Part shown: one piece after another, positions 34,184 to 43,937 of the stretch
How the letters are laid out: every line of letters begins with the position of its first letter
Numbering within the stretch: the first letter of the stretch is position 1
Assembly (NCBI GenBank): GCA_016936415.1
Contig: JAFGXW010000032.1
Span: 1 to 55,691, forward strand
DNA from: Bacilli bacterium
Lineage (GTDB): Bacteria; Bacillota_I; Bacilli_A; Izemoplasmatales; Izemoplasmataceae
DNA: 55,691 bases
Reading direction: 5' to 3'
The notes under the pieces: model-generated
The model's database searches: none
Seen by the model: only the letters and a program-made list of their open reading frames with translations
What the model was told of the DNA's origin: nothing
Made by a program: the position numbers and the translations under genes

Positions 34184-36685
34184 ATGTTTAAAAAATTATT
34201 TGATCCTGCTAGAAAAGACCATAAAAGACTAGGGTCTATCGCGGACAAAGTAATAGAATTAGAGACTGTATATCAAAAGTATTCAGATGAAGAATTACAA
34301 AATATGGTATCAATTTTTAAGGATAGATTCTCAAACGGAGAAACACTAGATCAAATGTTAGTTGAAGCATTTGCGGTTGTTAGAGAATCCTCGACAAGAG
34401 TACTAGGGTTAACGCCTTTTCGCGTTCAAATTATGGGGGCAGCTGCCATTCATCAAGGGAACATAGCGGAAATGAAAACTGGTGAAGGAAAAACATTAAC
34501 AGCGGTTATGCCTGCTTATTTAAATGCTATTGGTGGTGGCGGTGTACATATCGTTACGGTTAATGAGTATTTGGCTAGTCGTGAAGCGGAAGGCGAAATT
34601 GGAAACTTATTTCGTTGGCTAGGATTAACGGTTGGACTAAACCATAGAGAATTGACAAAAGAAGAAAAAAGAGAAGCATATTTATGTGATATTCTTTATT
34701 CGACAAACAATGAACTTGGGTTTGATTATTTAAGAGATCACATGGTTATCTATAAGGAACAAATTGTTCAAAGACCTTTGAATTATGCGATTATCGATGA
34801 GGTTGACTCGATTTTGATTGATGAAGCAAGAACGCCATTAATCATTTCAGGAGGGTCGAAAAATACAGCTAGTTTGTACTTGCAAGCACAAGCTTTCGCA
34901 AGAGGACTAAATCCTGAGGATTATGACATTGATATTAAGTTAAAAACTGTAACTTTGACAGAATCAGGAATGGAACGTGCTGAACGATATTTTGCTGTTG
35001 AAAATTTATATGATTTAGAAAATGTAGGATTGCTACATAGTATTACCAATGCACTAAAAGCAAATTATACAATGGACTTGGATGTGGATTATGTCGTTCA
35101 AGACAATACAGTTATTATTGTAGACAGCTTTACAGGTCGTTTAATGCATGGTCGTCAATTCAGTGAAGGATTGCACCAAGCATTAGAAGCAAAAGAAGGC
35201 GTTGAAATTAAAAAAGAAACGACAACTCTTGCCACCATTACATTCCAAAACTTCTTTAGAATGTATAAAAAGCTTTCAGGGATGACTGGGACTGCCAAAA
35301 CCGAAGAAGAAGAATTTATGAACATTTATAACATGTTGGTTATCGAAATTCCGACCAATCAACCTGTTATTCGTGAGGATGCAAACGATTTAATTTTTGC
35401 AACAATGAATGCTAAATACAATGCAATTGCAGAAGAAATCGCAAAAAGAAATAAAATTGGACAACCTATGCTCGTCGGGACTATTTCAATCGAAACTTCA
35501 GAGTTGCTTTCAAAACTATTAAAAAGAAAAGGTATCAAACATGATGTTTTAAATGCTAAACAACATGAGCGTGAAGCAGAAATTGTTGCAAATGCAGGTC
35601 AAAAATATGCAGTTACAATTGCAACGAATATGGCTGGTCGTGGGACAGATATTAAACTTGGTGAAGGTGTAGTAGAACTAGGTGGACTTGCTGTTCTTGG
35701 TACAGAACGTCATGAATCAAGACGTATAGATAATCAATTACGTGGTCGTTCAGGACGACAAGGGGACCCTGGATATTCTAGATTCTTCTTATCAGGTGAC
35801 GATGAGTTAATGAGACGATTTGGTGGAGAAAGATTTAAAAACCAAATTGAAATGTTAACGAGAAATCGCGATTCAAAAGATGAGTCACCAATAGACTATG
35901 GAATCTTTAGTAGAATGGTTGAACGTGCTCAAAAGCAAATTGAGGGAAATAACTTTGACCGCCGTAAAACAGTTCTTCAATATGATGAGGTTTTGCGTAA
36001 ACAAAGAGAAGTAATTTATAATCAAAGACGATCTATTTTATTTGAAGATACTATCATTGATATTGTAAAAGATATGATTGATCGTGCTGTAACAAGAGTT
36101 GTAAACAAACATGTTAATTATGAAGTGAAACCAGAAGTGGTGAATCATAAAGAGTTGTTTAGAGTATTAAATGGAAAATATTTTGCTCCTGAGATTGTTG
36201 AAGAGCAACGACTTCAAGGTAGTTTAGAAGAAGTTCTTGAATATGTAAAAGAACTTGTGAAAATGGATATTGAAGATAAAATTGGAAGATTTACAGAAGA
36301 AAAATTTAATGAATTTTTAAAAGTTGTAGTATTAAGAGTTGTTGATACATATTGGGTACAACATATTGATCAAATGAGTGAATTAAGACAAGGAATAGGA
36401 TTACAGTCTTATGCCCAAAGAAATCCTCTTAGAGAATATCAAGAAGTTGGATTTGCAATGTTTGAAGAGTTGGTTTCTTCGATTGAAGACGACTCAACTC
36501 GTTATGTATTAAGAGCGGTGATCAGAGATAATTTACAACGCGTGCAAGTTGCGAAACCAACTAGTACAAGTTCAGGAAAAGATGAGGAAATCAAGCGTAA
36601 ACCACGTGTTTCGAATAAAGTCGGACGAAATGATCCTTGTCCATGTGGGTCAGGTAAGAAATACAAACAGTGCCACGGAAAATAG
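34184..36685 (+). CDS. secA: Protein translocase ATPase SecA
   Basis: SecA drives secretory proteins through the SecYEG channel with ATP. The 833-residue protein has a Walker A (MKTGEGKT) at residues 97-104 and [19 protein letters not shown] near 205. [19 protein letters not shown] and the [10 protein letters not shown] motif follow. The C-terminal zinc motif [14 protein letters not shown] supports SecB/phospholipid-type interactions. The start is the ATG at 34184 with AGAGGTGA before it. A GTG at 34175 overlaps that site. Length is usual for Firmicutes. Confidence 0.98.
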   Translation: MFKKLFDPARKDHKRLGSIADKVIELETVYQKYSDEELQNMVSIFKDRFSNGETLDQMLVEAFAVVRESSTRVLGLTPFRVQIMGAAAIHQGNIAEMKTGEGKTLTAVMPAYLNAIGGGGVHIVTVNEYLASREAEGEIGNLFRWLGLTVGLNHRELTKEEKREAYLCDILYSTNNELGFDYLRDHMVIYKEQIVQRPLNYAIIDEVDSILIDEARTPLIISGGSKNTASLYLQAQAFARGLNPEDYDIDIKLKTVTLTESGMERAERYFAVENLYDLENVGLLHSITNALKANYTMDLDVDYVVQDNTVIIVDSFTGRLMHGRQFSEGLHQALEAKEGVEIKKETTTLATITFQNFFRMYKKLSGMTGTAKTEEEEFMNIYNMLVIEIPTNQPVIREDANDLIFATMNAKYNAIAEEIAKRNKIGQPMLVGTISIETSELLSKLLKRKGIKHDVLNAKQHEREAEIVANAGQKYAVTIATNMAGRGTDIKLGEGVVELGGLAVLGTERHESRRIDNQLRGRSGRQGDPGYSRFFLSGDDELMRRFGGERFKNQIEMLTRNRDSKDESPIDYGIFSRMVERAQKQIEGNNFDRRKTVLQYDEVLRKQREVIYNQRRSILFEDTIIDIVKDMIDRAVTRVVNKHVNYEVKPEVVNHKELFRVLNGKYFAPEIVEEQRLQGSLEEVLEYVKELVKMDIEDKIGRFTEEKFNEFLKVVVLRVVDTYWVQHIDQMSELRQGIGLQSYAQRNPLREYQEVGFAMFEELVSSIEDDSTRYVLRAVIRDNLQRVQVAKPTSTSSGKDEEIKRKPRVSNKVGRNDPCPCGSGKKYKQCHGK

Positions 36686-36692
36686 AAAACTG

Positions 36693-36712
36693 ACTCAAGA
36701 GAAATCTTGAGT
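36693..36712 (+). other. Stem-loop between secA and prfB
   Basis: A perfect 8-bp stem (36693-36700 with 36705-36712) is capped by a GAAA tetraloop and followed by CTTTCT, a poor T-run. It may give partial termination or an RNA processing or stability point that lowers prfB and downstream expression relative to secA. Confidence 0.5.
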
Positions 36713-36731
36713 CTTTCTGCAGGTGATGAAA

Positions 36732-37841
36732 ATGCAAGATAATGAAATTAAACAAGAATTATTTAATGTTACAAAAATTTATGAAGATGTACAATCAATG
36801 ATTGACTTAGAACCATTGAAAGCAAGAGTAGATGAACTTGATCGTTTAACATACGTTCAAGGCTTTTGGGATGACTTCGAAAAAGCCAATAAAATCGTCA
36901 AAGAATTAAAAAATTTAAAACAAAAATACAAGAAAATCAGTGGATTTTTCGAGTTGTATGAAGAAATAAAAATGGTTTCTGATTTGATGTTGATGGGTGA
37001 AGACATGAAAACAGAATATTTAGATTTGATTGCTGATTTTACGACAAAATCAGAACTTCTAAGTGTAGAACTATTATTGAAAGATGATAACGATAAGTTA
37101 GATGCTGTCATAGAAATTCATCCTGGTGCAGGAGGTACAGAGTCTCAGGATTGGGCTGAAATGCTATTTCGAATGTATAAACGTTATGGGGAAAATCACG
37201 AACTAGAATTTGAGTTATTAGACTATCAAAATGGAGAAGAAGCAGGAATTAAAAGTGTTACTTTTTCATTACGAGGAGATAATAGTTATGGCTATTTGAA
37301 GACGGAATCTGGTGTGCATCGTCTTGTCAGAATCAGTCCTTTTGATAGTGGTGGGAGAAGACACACTAGTTTTGCTAGTGTAAATGTTTATCCCGAAATC
37401 GATGATTCAATTGATATTGAAATAAATGAAGCAGATTTAAAAATTGATACATTCCGTTCAGGAGGAGCTGGTGGACAAAGTGTTAATACAACAGATTCAG
37501 CAGTTCGTATTACACATTTACCAACTAAATTAGTGGTTAATGTTCAAAATGAACGTTCTCAAATCAAAAATCGTGCAAAAGCATTACAAATTTTAAAAGG
37601 TAAAATATACCAATTAGAATTACAAAAGCAGCAAGAAGAGTTACTAAAGAATCATCAAGCAAATGTTTCTAATTCATTTGGATCACAAATAAGAAGTTAT
37701 GTGATGCATCCGTATTCTATGGTGAAAGATCATCGTACAAATATTGAAACAGGAAATGTTGCAAAGGTCATGGATGGCGATGTTGATTTGTTCATCAATG
37801 GATATTTGAAGATGTTAGCAAGAGGTGAATTAGATGAATAA
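36732..37841 (+). CDS. prfB: Peptide chain release factor 2
   Basis: RF2 releases peptides at UGA and UAA. The 369-residue protein has the stop-recognition SPF at residues 202-204 and the GGQ at 247-249. Ser follows GGQ, where many RF2 proteins have His. The programmed +1 frameshift that controls most prfB genes is absent. At the homologous place (codons 23-25) the frame runs through ATG ATT GAC with no CTTTGA. I start at the ATG at 36732, with AGGTGA at 36721-36726. GTG 36723 and ATG 36726 overlap that site. It overlaps the next gene by 8 bases. Confidence 0.96.
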   Translation: MQDNEIKQELFNVTKIYEDVQSMIDLEPLKARVDELDRLTYVQGFWDDFEKANKIVKELKNLKQKYKKISGFFELYEEIKMVSDLMLMGEDMKTEYLDLIADFTTKSELLSVELLLKDDNDKLDAVIEIHPGAGGTESQDWAEMLFRMYKRYGENHELEFELLDYQNGEEAGIKSVTFSLRGDNSYGYLKTESGVHRLVRISPFDSGGRRHTSFASVNVYPEIDDSIDIEINEADLKIDTFRSGGAGGQSVNTTDSAVRITHLPTKLVVNVQNERSQIKNRAKALQILKGKIYQLELQKQQEELLKNHQANVSNSFGSQIRSYVMHPYSMVKDHRTNIETGNVAKVMDGDVDLFINGYLKMLARGELDE

Positions 37842-38709
37842 AAAATTGAAAGTTGTATCAAGAATAGAACGTTACTTTATGATTTCATTGGGAATTATTT
37901 TGATGGTAGCTGGCTTTTACTATTTCATTTTACCTGCAGAATTGGTCGTAGGAGGAGTAACTGGTTTAGGACTTGTAATCTATGAATTATATGGTTTTTC
38001 GATTAGTCTGACAGTTTTTTTCTTAAATGCTTTTTTGTTGTTTCTAGGATTGATTTTATTAGGAAAAAGAATTTTCTTAAGAAGTATTTATGGTTCGTTA
38101 CTATTCCCACTGGTTTTGTTTATTATGGAAGAATTCTTACCGCTAATTAATTATCAAAATGATAATTTGATTACGGTCATGTTTGGTGGGTTTTTCCTTG
38201 GTCTAGGTTTTGGACTAGTAATCAAATATGGTGGTACAAGTGGTGGAACCGATATTCCTATACGAATATTAAATAAGAAATTTAAAATACCACTAAGTAT
38301 TTCAATATACAGCGTTGATGGCATTATTATATTACTTGGAGTTATCGTGTTTTATTCGCAATATGGGATTAATACTGGATTATATGCTCTAATGATTATG
38401 TTTATTAGTGGAAAAGTAGCAGACATGGTAATTGTGGGTAGTGATACCAAAAAAGCAGTTCAAATCATCACAGAAAAACCACAAGAAATTAAAGAAGCAA
38501 TTTATAAATTAGTTGATCGTGGAATTACAGAAGTTGAAATAAAAGGTGGATATTCTAAAATCATTAAAACAATGCTGATAACAGTTATCACGAAACAAGA
38601 GTATTACTTTATTCGTAATACGATTGCTGGTATTGATGAAAATGCCTTTGTTTATGTTACACCTGCGACAGAGATTCACGGTGACTTTGAAGAAAGTGAG
38701 AATGAATAA
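37834..38709 (+). CDS. YitT-family membrane protein
   Basis: The 291-residue protein has five or six membrane segments in the first 200 residues (ISLGIILMVAGFYYFILPAE and VVGGVTGLGLVIYELYG near the start, KYGGTSGGTDI near 131). A cytoplasmic DUF2179 domain follows in the last 80 residues (ITEVEIKGGYSKIIKTMLITVITKQE). This is the YitT/YqfU/YpjC family of B. subtilis, whose role is not settled. It overlaps prfB by 8 bases and the next gene starts 1 base after it, so it is clearly in the operon. Confidence 0.88.
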   Translation: MNKKLKVVSRIERYFMISLGIILMVAGFYYFILPAELVVGGVTGLGLVIYELYGFSISLTVFFLNAFLLFLGLILLGKRIFLRSIYGSLLFPLVLFIMEEFLPLINYQNDNLITVMFGGFFLGLGFGLVIKYGGTSGGTDIPIRILNKKFKIPLSISIYSVDGIIILLGVIVFYSQYGINTGLYALMIMFISGKVADMVIVGSDTKKAVQIITEKPQEIKEAIYKLVDRGITEVEIKGGYSKIIKTMLITVITKQEYYFIRNTIAGIDENAFVYVTPATEIHGDFEESENE

Positions 38710-38710
38710 T

Positions 38711-40159
38711 ATGGGAAAAAGAGTGGTAATGGTATTGACATTTGTAGTAGCCCTTTTCGCAAGCTTTTCCATTGGATATATGATAAATCCAACGATAGAA
38801 CCTGCGGTAAATATAGATAATATGGATGAAACTTTTACTGAAGTCATGAATGAGTTGATGGAGAATCATTACAAACAACCGAGTAGAGACTTATTGATTG
38901 AAGGTGCAATCGAAGGTATGATTACAATTCTAGATGATCCCTTTACGACGTATTTTGATGCTGAAGAAGCACAATCATATATTTCTGGGTTTGGTGAATC
39001 ATACGTTGGAATTGGTGTTTTAGCAGAATTTATTGAAGGACGTATTGTTATTAAATCTGTTGTGAATGGTGGTCCTGCTGATTTTGCTGGAATTAGACCA
39101 AATGATATTATTTCATCGGTCGATGGGATTTCAACTGAAGGTGCACCATTTTATGAAACAATTGGAAAAATTCTTGGAGAAGAAAACACAGAAGTTACGA
39201 TTGGTGTCATTCGTGCTGGTGTTGAAGATGAAATTATTTTGTCTATGACACGAGCAAGTATCGATAATCCGACGGTTACCTATGAAATGTTTGAACGCTC
39301 AGGACAATCAATTGGGTATATTAAAGTTAATACATTTGGTTCCGAAACAGCGCAATTGTTTCATGAAGCGATTGTAGATTTAGAACAAACTGGAATGGAT
39401 TCACTCATCATTGATTTGAGGGTGAATGGTGGTGGGTTCCTTTCTGCGGTTACGAGTATGTTGAGAGAATTTTTAATCGATGATGGAAATCCAATGTTTT
39501 CGATTGAATCATATCATAATGGCGAGTTTTCTCGTCAAGAATTCATGGCGACTTTAACAGAAAAGAAATCATACAACATTGTTACACTTGTGAATGAAAA
39601 TAGTGCATCTGCGAGTGAAGTTTTTTCAAGTGCAATGCAAGAACAAGGTGGTTACACAGTGATTGGAATGACTACATATGGTAAAGGTACAATGCAAACA
39701 GAATATTCAATCTCTGCTTCACTTGGAGATAGTTTACATATCACAATTGGAAAATGGTTTACTTCAGATGACAATTGGGTTCATTATGATGGAGGAACTG
39801 ATGGTGTAACGCCTGACATCGAGGTAGATATCAGTGTTTATGAGAGAGCATATAAAGTGTTCTTATTAAATGGAGAAGAACTTCAATTTGACACAGTAGA
39901 TTCAAGAGTAGCGAATATTCAAGTCATCTTAAATACAATGGGATACTTAGTTCGCATGGATGGATATTATGATCAAGCAACACAAGCTGCCGTGATTGCA
40001 ATTCAATCAGCGAATGGATTACCGACAACTGGAAATATTGATAGTGATACTGCATCAATCATCAATGATGCAATTCAAAATTATCTAGCTGATAAACAAA
40101 ATGATCTTCAGTTAGAAACAACAATAGAGTATTTGCTTCTTCATCCAACAAATGATTGA
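38711..40159 (+). CDS. C-terminal processing peptidase, S41 family (CtpA-like)
   Basis: A 482-residue envelope serine protease. An N-terminal signal or membrane anchor (about 5-22) is followed by a PDZ domain (about 95-175: GESYVGIGVLAEF, GGPADFAGIRPNDII). The S41 protease domain has the Ser in NENSASASE near residue 300 and Lys in TYGKGTMQ near 325. A C-terminal peptidoglycan-binding type 1 domain (about 395-460) follows. This is the B. subtilis CtpA/CtpB layout. The start is the ATG at 38711. A longer frame from 38624 would run through the end of yitT. It overlaps recX by 8 bases. Confidence 0.9.
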   Translation: MGKRVVMVLTFVVALFASFSIGYMINPTIEPAVNIDNMDETFTEVMNELMENHYKQPSRDLLIEGAIEGMITILDDPFTTYFDAEEAQSYISGFGESYVGIGVLAEFIEGRIVIKSVVNGGPADFAGIRPNDIISSVDGISTEGAPFYETIGKILGEENTEVTIGVIRAGVEDEIILSMTRASIDNPTVTYEMFERSGQSIGYIKVNTFGSETAQLFHEAIVDLEQTGMDSLIIDLRVNGGGFLSAVTSMLREFLIDDGNPMFSIESYHNGEFSRQEFMATLTEKKSYNIVTLVNENSASASEVFSSAMQEQGGYTVIGMTTYGKGTMQTEYSISASLGDSLHITIGKWFTSDDNWVHYDGGTDGVTPDIEVDISVYERAYKVFLLNGEELQFDTVDSRVANIQVILNTMGYLVRMDGYYDQATQAAVIAIQSANGLPTTGNIDSDTASIINDAIQNYLADKQNDLQLETTIEYLLLHPTND

Positions 40160-40937
40160 AGTTACCCAAATAATTGCTATCAACCATCAATATAAAGTTG
40201 TCATTATGCAAGACGATAAAGAAGAAACAATTACGGTGCCAGAGAGTGTATTAACGAGGTTAAATATTTTTTCACCACGTGTTATTTCGCTATCAGAATA
40301 TCATCAAATCACAAAAGAGTTAGATGAAGATATTTTATATGAGAAAGAACTACATTTTATCGATTATAAAATGCGCACAATTTCTGAAGTGAAAAAACAT
40401 CTTCAGAAAAGTACAAAAGACGAAGAAGTAATCAATAAAATCATTACAAGATTGAAGAAAAATCAATATGTTAATGATGATTTATACGTAAAAACATATA
40501 TCTCAGAAAAGATAGACTTTGATCTAGTAGGTCCTGCGTATATCAAACAAAAACTGATTTTAAAGGGAATTCATTATGATTTAATTGATCAAAATATCAT
40601 ATCTTTTTCAGATGAAATGCAATTTGATAAAGTGTTTGAGTTAATTAAAAAAGAGACAAAATATTCAATCAAAAGTCCTTTTAAAAAAGCATATGTTTCA
40701 ATCAAATCTAAATTAATCAAAAAAGGGTTTGGTCTTCATATTGTCGAGTCTGCGATGCTTTCAAACATTGATTTAATCAAAAGTGTGATTGATGAGGAAC
40801 AACTTCTTGAAAAAGAGATTCGAGATATTAAGAAAAGAACTTCATTGGAAACATGGGAAGAAAAAGACAAGGTAATTCAAAAATTATTGTACAAAGGCTA
40901 TGATTACGAATTAATTAAAAAACTGTTGAAAGGGTGA
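40152..40937 (+). CDS. recX: Regulatory protein RecX
   Basis: RecX modulates RecA filament growth in DNA repair. The 261-residue protein is built of the repeated three-helix RecX modules: RTISEVKKHLQKSTKDEEVINKIITRLKKNQYVNDDLYVK is the first conserved block (about 75-115). IKQKLILKGIHYDLI and KSKLIKKGFGLHIVE repeat the pattern, and RKLLYKGYDYELIK-like sequence ends it. The long form resembles Bacillus RecX (about 264 residues). It ends with TGA, four bases before glgB, an unusual neighbour. Confidence 0.85.
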   Translation: MIEVTQIIAINHQYKVVIMQDDKEETITVPESVLTRLNIFSPRVISLSEYHQITKELDEDILYEKELHFIDYKMRTISEVKKHLQKSTKDEEVINKIITRLKKNQYVNDDLYVKTYISEKIDFDLVGPAYIKQKLILKGIHYDLIDQNIISFSDEMQFDKVFELIKKETKYSIKSPFKKAYVSIKSKLIKKGFGLHIVESAMLSNIDLIKSVIDEEQLLEKEIRDIKKRTSLETWEEKDKVIQKLLYKGYDYELIKKLLKG

Positions 40938-40941
40938 TACT

Positions 40942-42804
40942 ATGAAAGTGATTCATCAAGATGATTTATACTTTTTTAACCAAGGTAAGTTATATGATGC
41001 TTATCGTATTTTTGGTGCTCATTTATTAAAGAATGATGAATTTAAGGTAGTTGGAACGAGATTTACAGTTTGGGCTCCTCATGCCAAAGAAGTAAATGTC
41101 ATGGGAGAATTTAATGATTTTCAAGCCTGGGTTCACAACTTAGAAAAAGTTGATGAAAAAGGAATTTGGAGTATCACAATCCCTGGAGCAAACGTATGGA
41201 ATATGTATAAATATGAAATAAAAACGTTTGATGGTAGAACTCTTTATAAGAGTGACCCATACGCTTTCTTTAGCAGCGAAAGACCCGATACGTTATCAAA
41301 AGTATATGATTTATCTGGATATTTGTGGAATGATGATGATTTCATGAATCAAAGAAATCAGATTTTACCATATGAATCTCAAGTATCCATTTATGAATTA
41401 CATCTTGGTAGTTGGATGATAAAACCAGATGGAACATTCCATAAATACAATGAATTGGTTGATTTATTAATTCCCTATTTACTTGAAAATGGGTTTAATT
41501 TTCTTGAATTAATGCCAATCACAGAACATCCCTTGGATCAGTCTTGGGGATACCAAGGAACAGGATATTATAGCGCTACATCAAGATATGGTGTTCCACA
41601 AGATTTAATGTACCTGGTTGATCAATGCCACCAACACGGTATTGGTGTAATTTTGGATTGGGTTCCTGGACATATTTGTAAGGATGCTCATGGGTTATAT
41701 ATGTTTGATGGTGAACCGTTATATGAATATAGTGAAGAATGGAAACGTGAAAATATTGTTTGGGGAACGGCTAATCTTGATTTGGGAAGAGGAGAAGTAC
41801 AAAGTTTTCTCATTTCAAATGCGCTATTTTGGATGAAATTTTTCCATGTGGATGGGTTTCGAATTGATGCTGTTTCTAATTTGATTTATTATTTAGGAGA
41901 TTCATCAAAAGGAACAAATCAGGGTGCGATTTCGTTCTTACAAAATTTAAGTCGTCAAGTATTCAAGGAATTTGGAAATGCTTTGCTCATCGCAGAAGAT
42001 TCAACTGCTTATCCAAAAGTAACGCATCCTGTTCACGAAGGTGGACTTGGATTTAATTATAAATGGAATATGGGTTGGATGAATGATACATTAGAATATT
42101 TTGAAAAAGATCCGATTTATCGTAAATATCATCATGATAATATTACTTTTGGATTAACATACGCATTCAGTGAAAACTATGTATTGCCTTTATCTCACGA
42201 TGAAGTGGTCCATGGGAAACACTCGTTGGTAGATAAAATGCCTGGAGATTATTGGCAAAAGTTTGCCAACTATCGCGCTTTAATGGGACTATTTTTTACA
42301 CACCCAGGTAAAACGTTGTTATTTATGGGGGGAGAATTTGCCCAAATGCATGAATGGAAAGATTACACAGAGTTAGATTGGAATCTGCTTTCCTATCCTA
42401 TGCATCTTTCTGCGCAGCGATTTGTACGTGATATGAATCTGGTAGTAAAAGCAAATAAAGCGCTATATGAATTGGACCATCAATACAATGGTTTTCAATG
42501 GATTGATGCGAATAATAGAGATGATTCTATTTTTTCATTTGTTCGCTTTGCCAAAGATTCTAGTGATTTTGTCATTGTCGTTTTAAATCTTACGCCAAAG
42601 GTTCATCATAATTTTGAGCTTGGTGTTCCTGAAGCAGGAACTTATCTTGAATTAATCAATAGTGATAATGAAGTATATGGTGGTTCTAATCAATTTAATG
42701 GAGAGCCCATTCAATCTTTTCAAGCTGAAAAAAACGGATTTGAAAATGCTGTTCAAATCCTGTTGAGTCCATTATCCATAACAATTCTTAAGCGTGGTGA
42801 ATAA
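40942..42804 (+). CDS. glgB: 1,4-alpha-glucan branching enzyme
   Basis: GlgB adds alpha-1,6 branches to glycogen (GH13). The 620-residue protein has an N-terminal carbohydrate-binding domain (FTVWAPHAKEVNVMGEFNDF near residue 33). Catalytic regions follow: DWVPGHI near 236, the nucleophile Asp in DGFRIDAV near 305, the acid Glu in LIAEDST near 349 and LSHDEVVHGK near 415. The C-terminal beta domain is present. Length is normal for Firmicutes. The gene begins four bases after recX and two bases before glgC. Confidence 0.96.
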   Translation: MKVIHQDDLYFFNQGKLYDAYRIFGAHLLKNDEFKVVGTRFTVWAPHAKEVNVMGEFNDFQAWVHNLEKVDEKGIWSITIPGANVWNMYKYEIKTFDGRTLYKSDPYAFFSSERPDTLSKVYDLSGYLWNDDDFMNQRNQILPYESQVSIYELHLGSWMIKPDGTFHKYNELVDLLIPYLLENGFNFLELMPITEHPLDQSWGYQGTGYYSATSRYGVPQDLMYLVDQCHQHGIGVILDWVPGHICKDAHGLYMFDGEPLYEYSEEWKRENIVWGTANLDLGRGEVQSFLISNALFWMKFFHVDGFRIDAVSNLIYYLGDSSKGTNQGAISFLQNLSRQVFKEFGNALLIAEDSTAYPKVTHPVHEGGLGFNYKWNMGWMNDTLEYFEKDPIYRKYHHDNITFGLTYAFSENYVLPLSHDEVVHGKHSLVDKMPGDYWQKFANYRALMGLFFTHPGKTLLFMGGEFAQMHEWKDYTELDWNLLSYPMHLSAQRFVRDMNLVVKANKALYELDHQYNGFQWIDANNRDDSIFSFVRFAKDSSDFVIVVLNLTPKVHHNFELGVPEAGTYLELINSDNEVYGGSNQFNGEPIQSFQAEKNGFENAVQILLSPLSITILKRGE

Positions 42805-42806
42805 AA

Positions 42807-43937
42807 ATGAAAAAACAAATAGTCGCAATGGTTTTAGTTGGAGGAAGAGGTTCGAGACTTGGAAATATCACAAAACAAACTGCCAAACCAGCAGTTTCTT
42901 TTGGTGGAAAATACAAGTTAATTGATTTTGTCTTAAGTAGTTTATCCAATTCCTCGATTTCAACGGTTGGGATTATTACACAGTATGAACCATATGAATT
43001 GTTGAGTTATATTGAACATGGTAGCACATGGGATTTAGATGTGAATGAGGGAGGAATTTCTTTTTTAACACCATATACATCCGCAAATGGAGAATTATGG
43101 CAAAAAGGGACGGCTCATTCTGTTTATCAACACTTGCGATTTGTGGATCAATATAATCCGGACTTTGTGTTGATTTTATCAGGAGATCATGTCTATAAAA
43201 TGGACTATAATTTAATGATAAATGAGCATATTAAAAACAAAGCTGATATTACCATATCTACTTTTAAAGTGCATGATAATCCTTCCAGATATGGCATACT
43301 TGAACTAAATGAGTTAGACCAAGTTGTCAGTTTTGAAGAAAAACCAATTGCGCCAAAAAGTGATTTGGCATCAATGGGAATCTATGTTTTTAACACAAAG
43401 ATATTACACCAATTATTAGAAACAAAAGAAGAAAAAATATATGATTTTGGAAATGACATTATCCCTTTAGCGATTAAAAAAGAGCTTTCTATTTTCGGAT
43501 ATCGATTTGAAGGTTATTTTCGTGATGTTGGAACTGTGGAGAGTTTATATCAAGCAAATATGGATTTAATCGATAATCCACATTATTTGAAAATTCATGA
43601 TTATACTGATTTTCCGATTCTAACGAAATCATCGAATTTACCACCACATCATATTGTGCATAGTAAAAAAATAAATAGTTCTCTAATCAGTGATGGTTGT
43701 TTAATATACGGCGAGATTCATCATTCTATTTTATCGAGTGGCGTATTGGTGAGCGATCAATGTATTATCAAAGATTCTATCATCCATGCCAATGTAAAAA
43801 TTGGCAAAAACTGTCATATAGAAAATGCGATTATTGTCGAGGATTCTGTTATTTTAGCCAATACCGTTCTCCAATTTGATGAGATTACTGTAGTAGATAA
43901 CGAGTACTTGTGGAAGATGGGTGAACAAAATGAATAA
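42807..43937 (+). CDS. glgC: Glucose-1-phosphate adenylyltransferase, catalytic subunit
   Basis: GlgC makes ADP-glucose, the glycogen precursor, from ATP and glucose-1-phosphate. The 376-residue protein keeps the nucleotide loop GGRGSRLGNIT (residues 11-21) and Lys in AKPAVSFGGKYKLIDF. SGDHVYKMDY (near 123), EEKPIAPKS and the C-terminal left-handed beta-helix repeats are also present. It overlaps the following GlgD-GlgA gene by 8 bases, as GlgC and GlgD subunits form one heterotetramer in Firmicutes. Confidence 0.95.
   Translation: MKKQIVAMVLVGGRGSRLGNITKQTAKPAVSFGGKYKLIDFVLSSLSNSSISTVGIITQYEPYELLSYIEHGSTWDLDVNEGGISFLTPYTSANGELWQKGTAHSVYQHLRFVDQYNPDFVLILSGDHVYKMDYNLMINEHIKNKADITISTFKVHDNPSRYGILELNELDQVVSFEEKPIAPKSDLASMGIYVFNTKILHQLLETKEEKIYDFGNDIIPLAIKKELSIFGYRFEGYFRDVGTVESLYQANMDLIDNPHYLKIHDYTDFPILTKSSNLPPHHIVHSKKINSSLISDGCLIYGEIHHSILSSGVLVSDQCIIKDSIIHANVKIGKNCHIENAIIVEDSVILANTVLQFDEITVVDNEYLWKMGEQNE

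Noticed and set aside
36693-36720. Full intrinsic terminator between secA and prfB
   Set aside because: The stem is good but the following T-run is broken (CTTTCTGC), so I call it only a stem-loop.
38624-38710. Upstream start for the CtpA-like peptidase
   Set aside because: It runs through the end of yitT and would bury the signal peptide behind about 29 extra residues.
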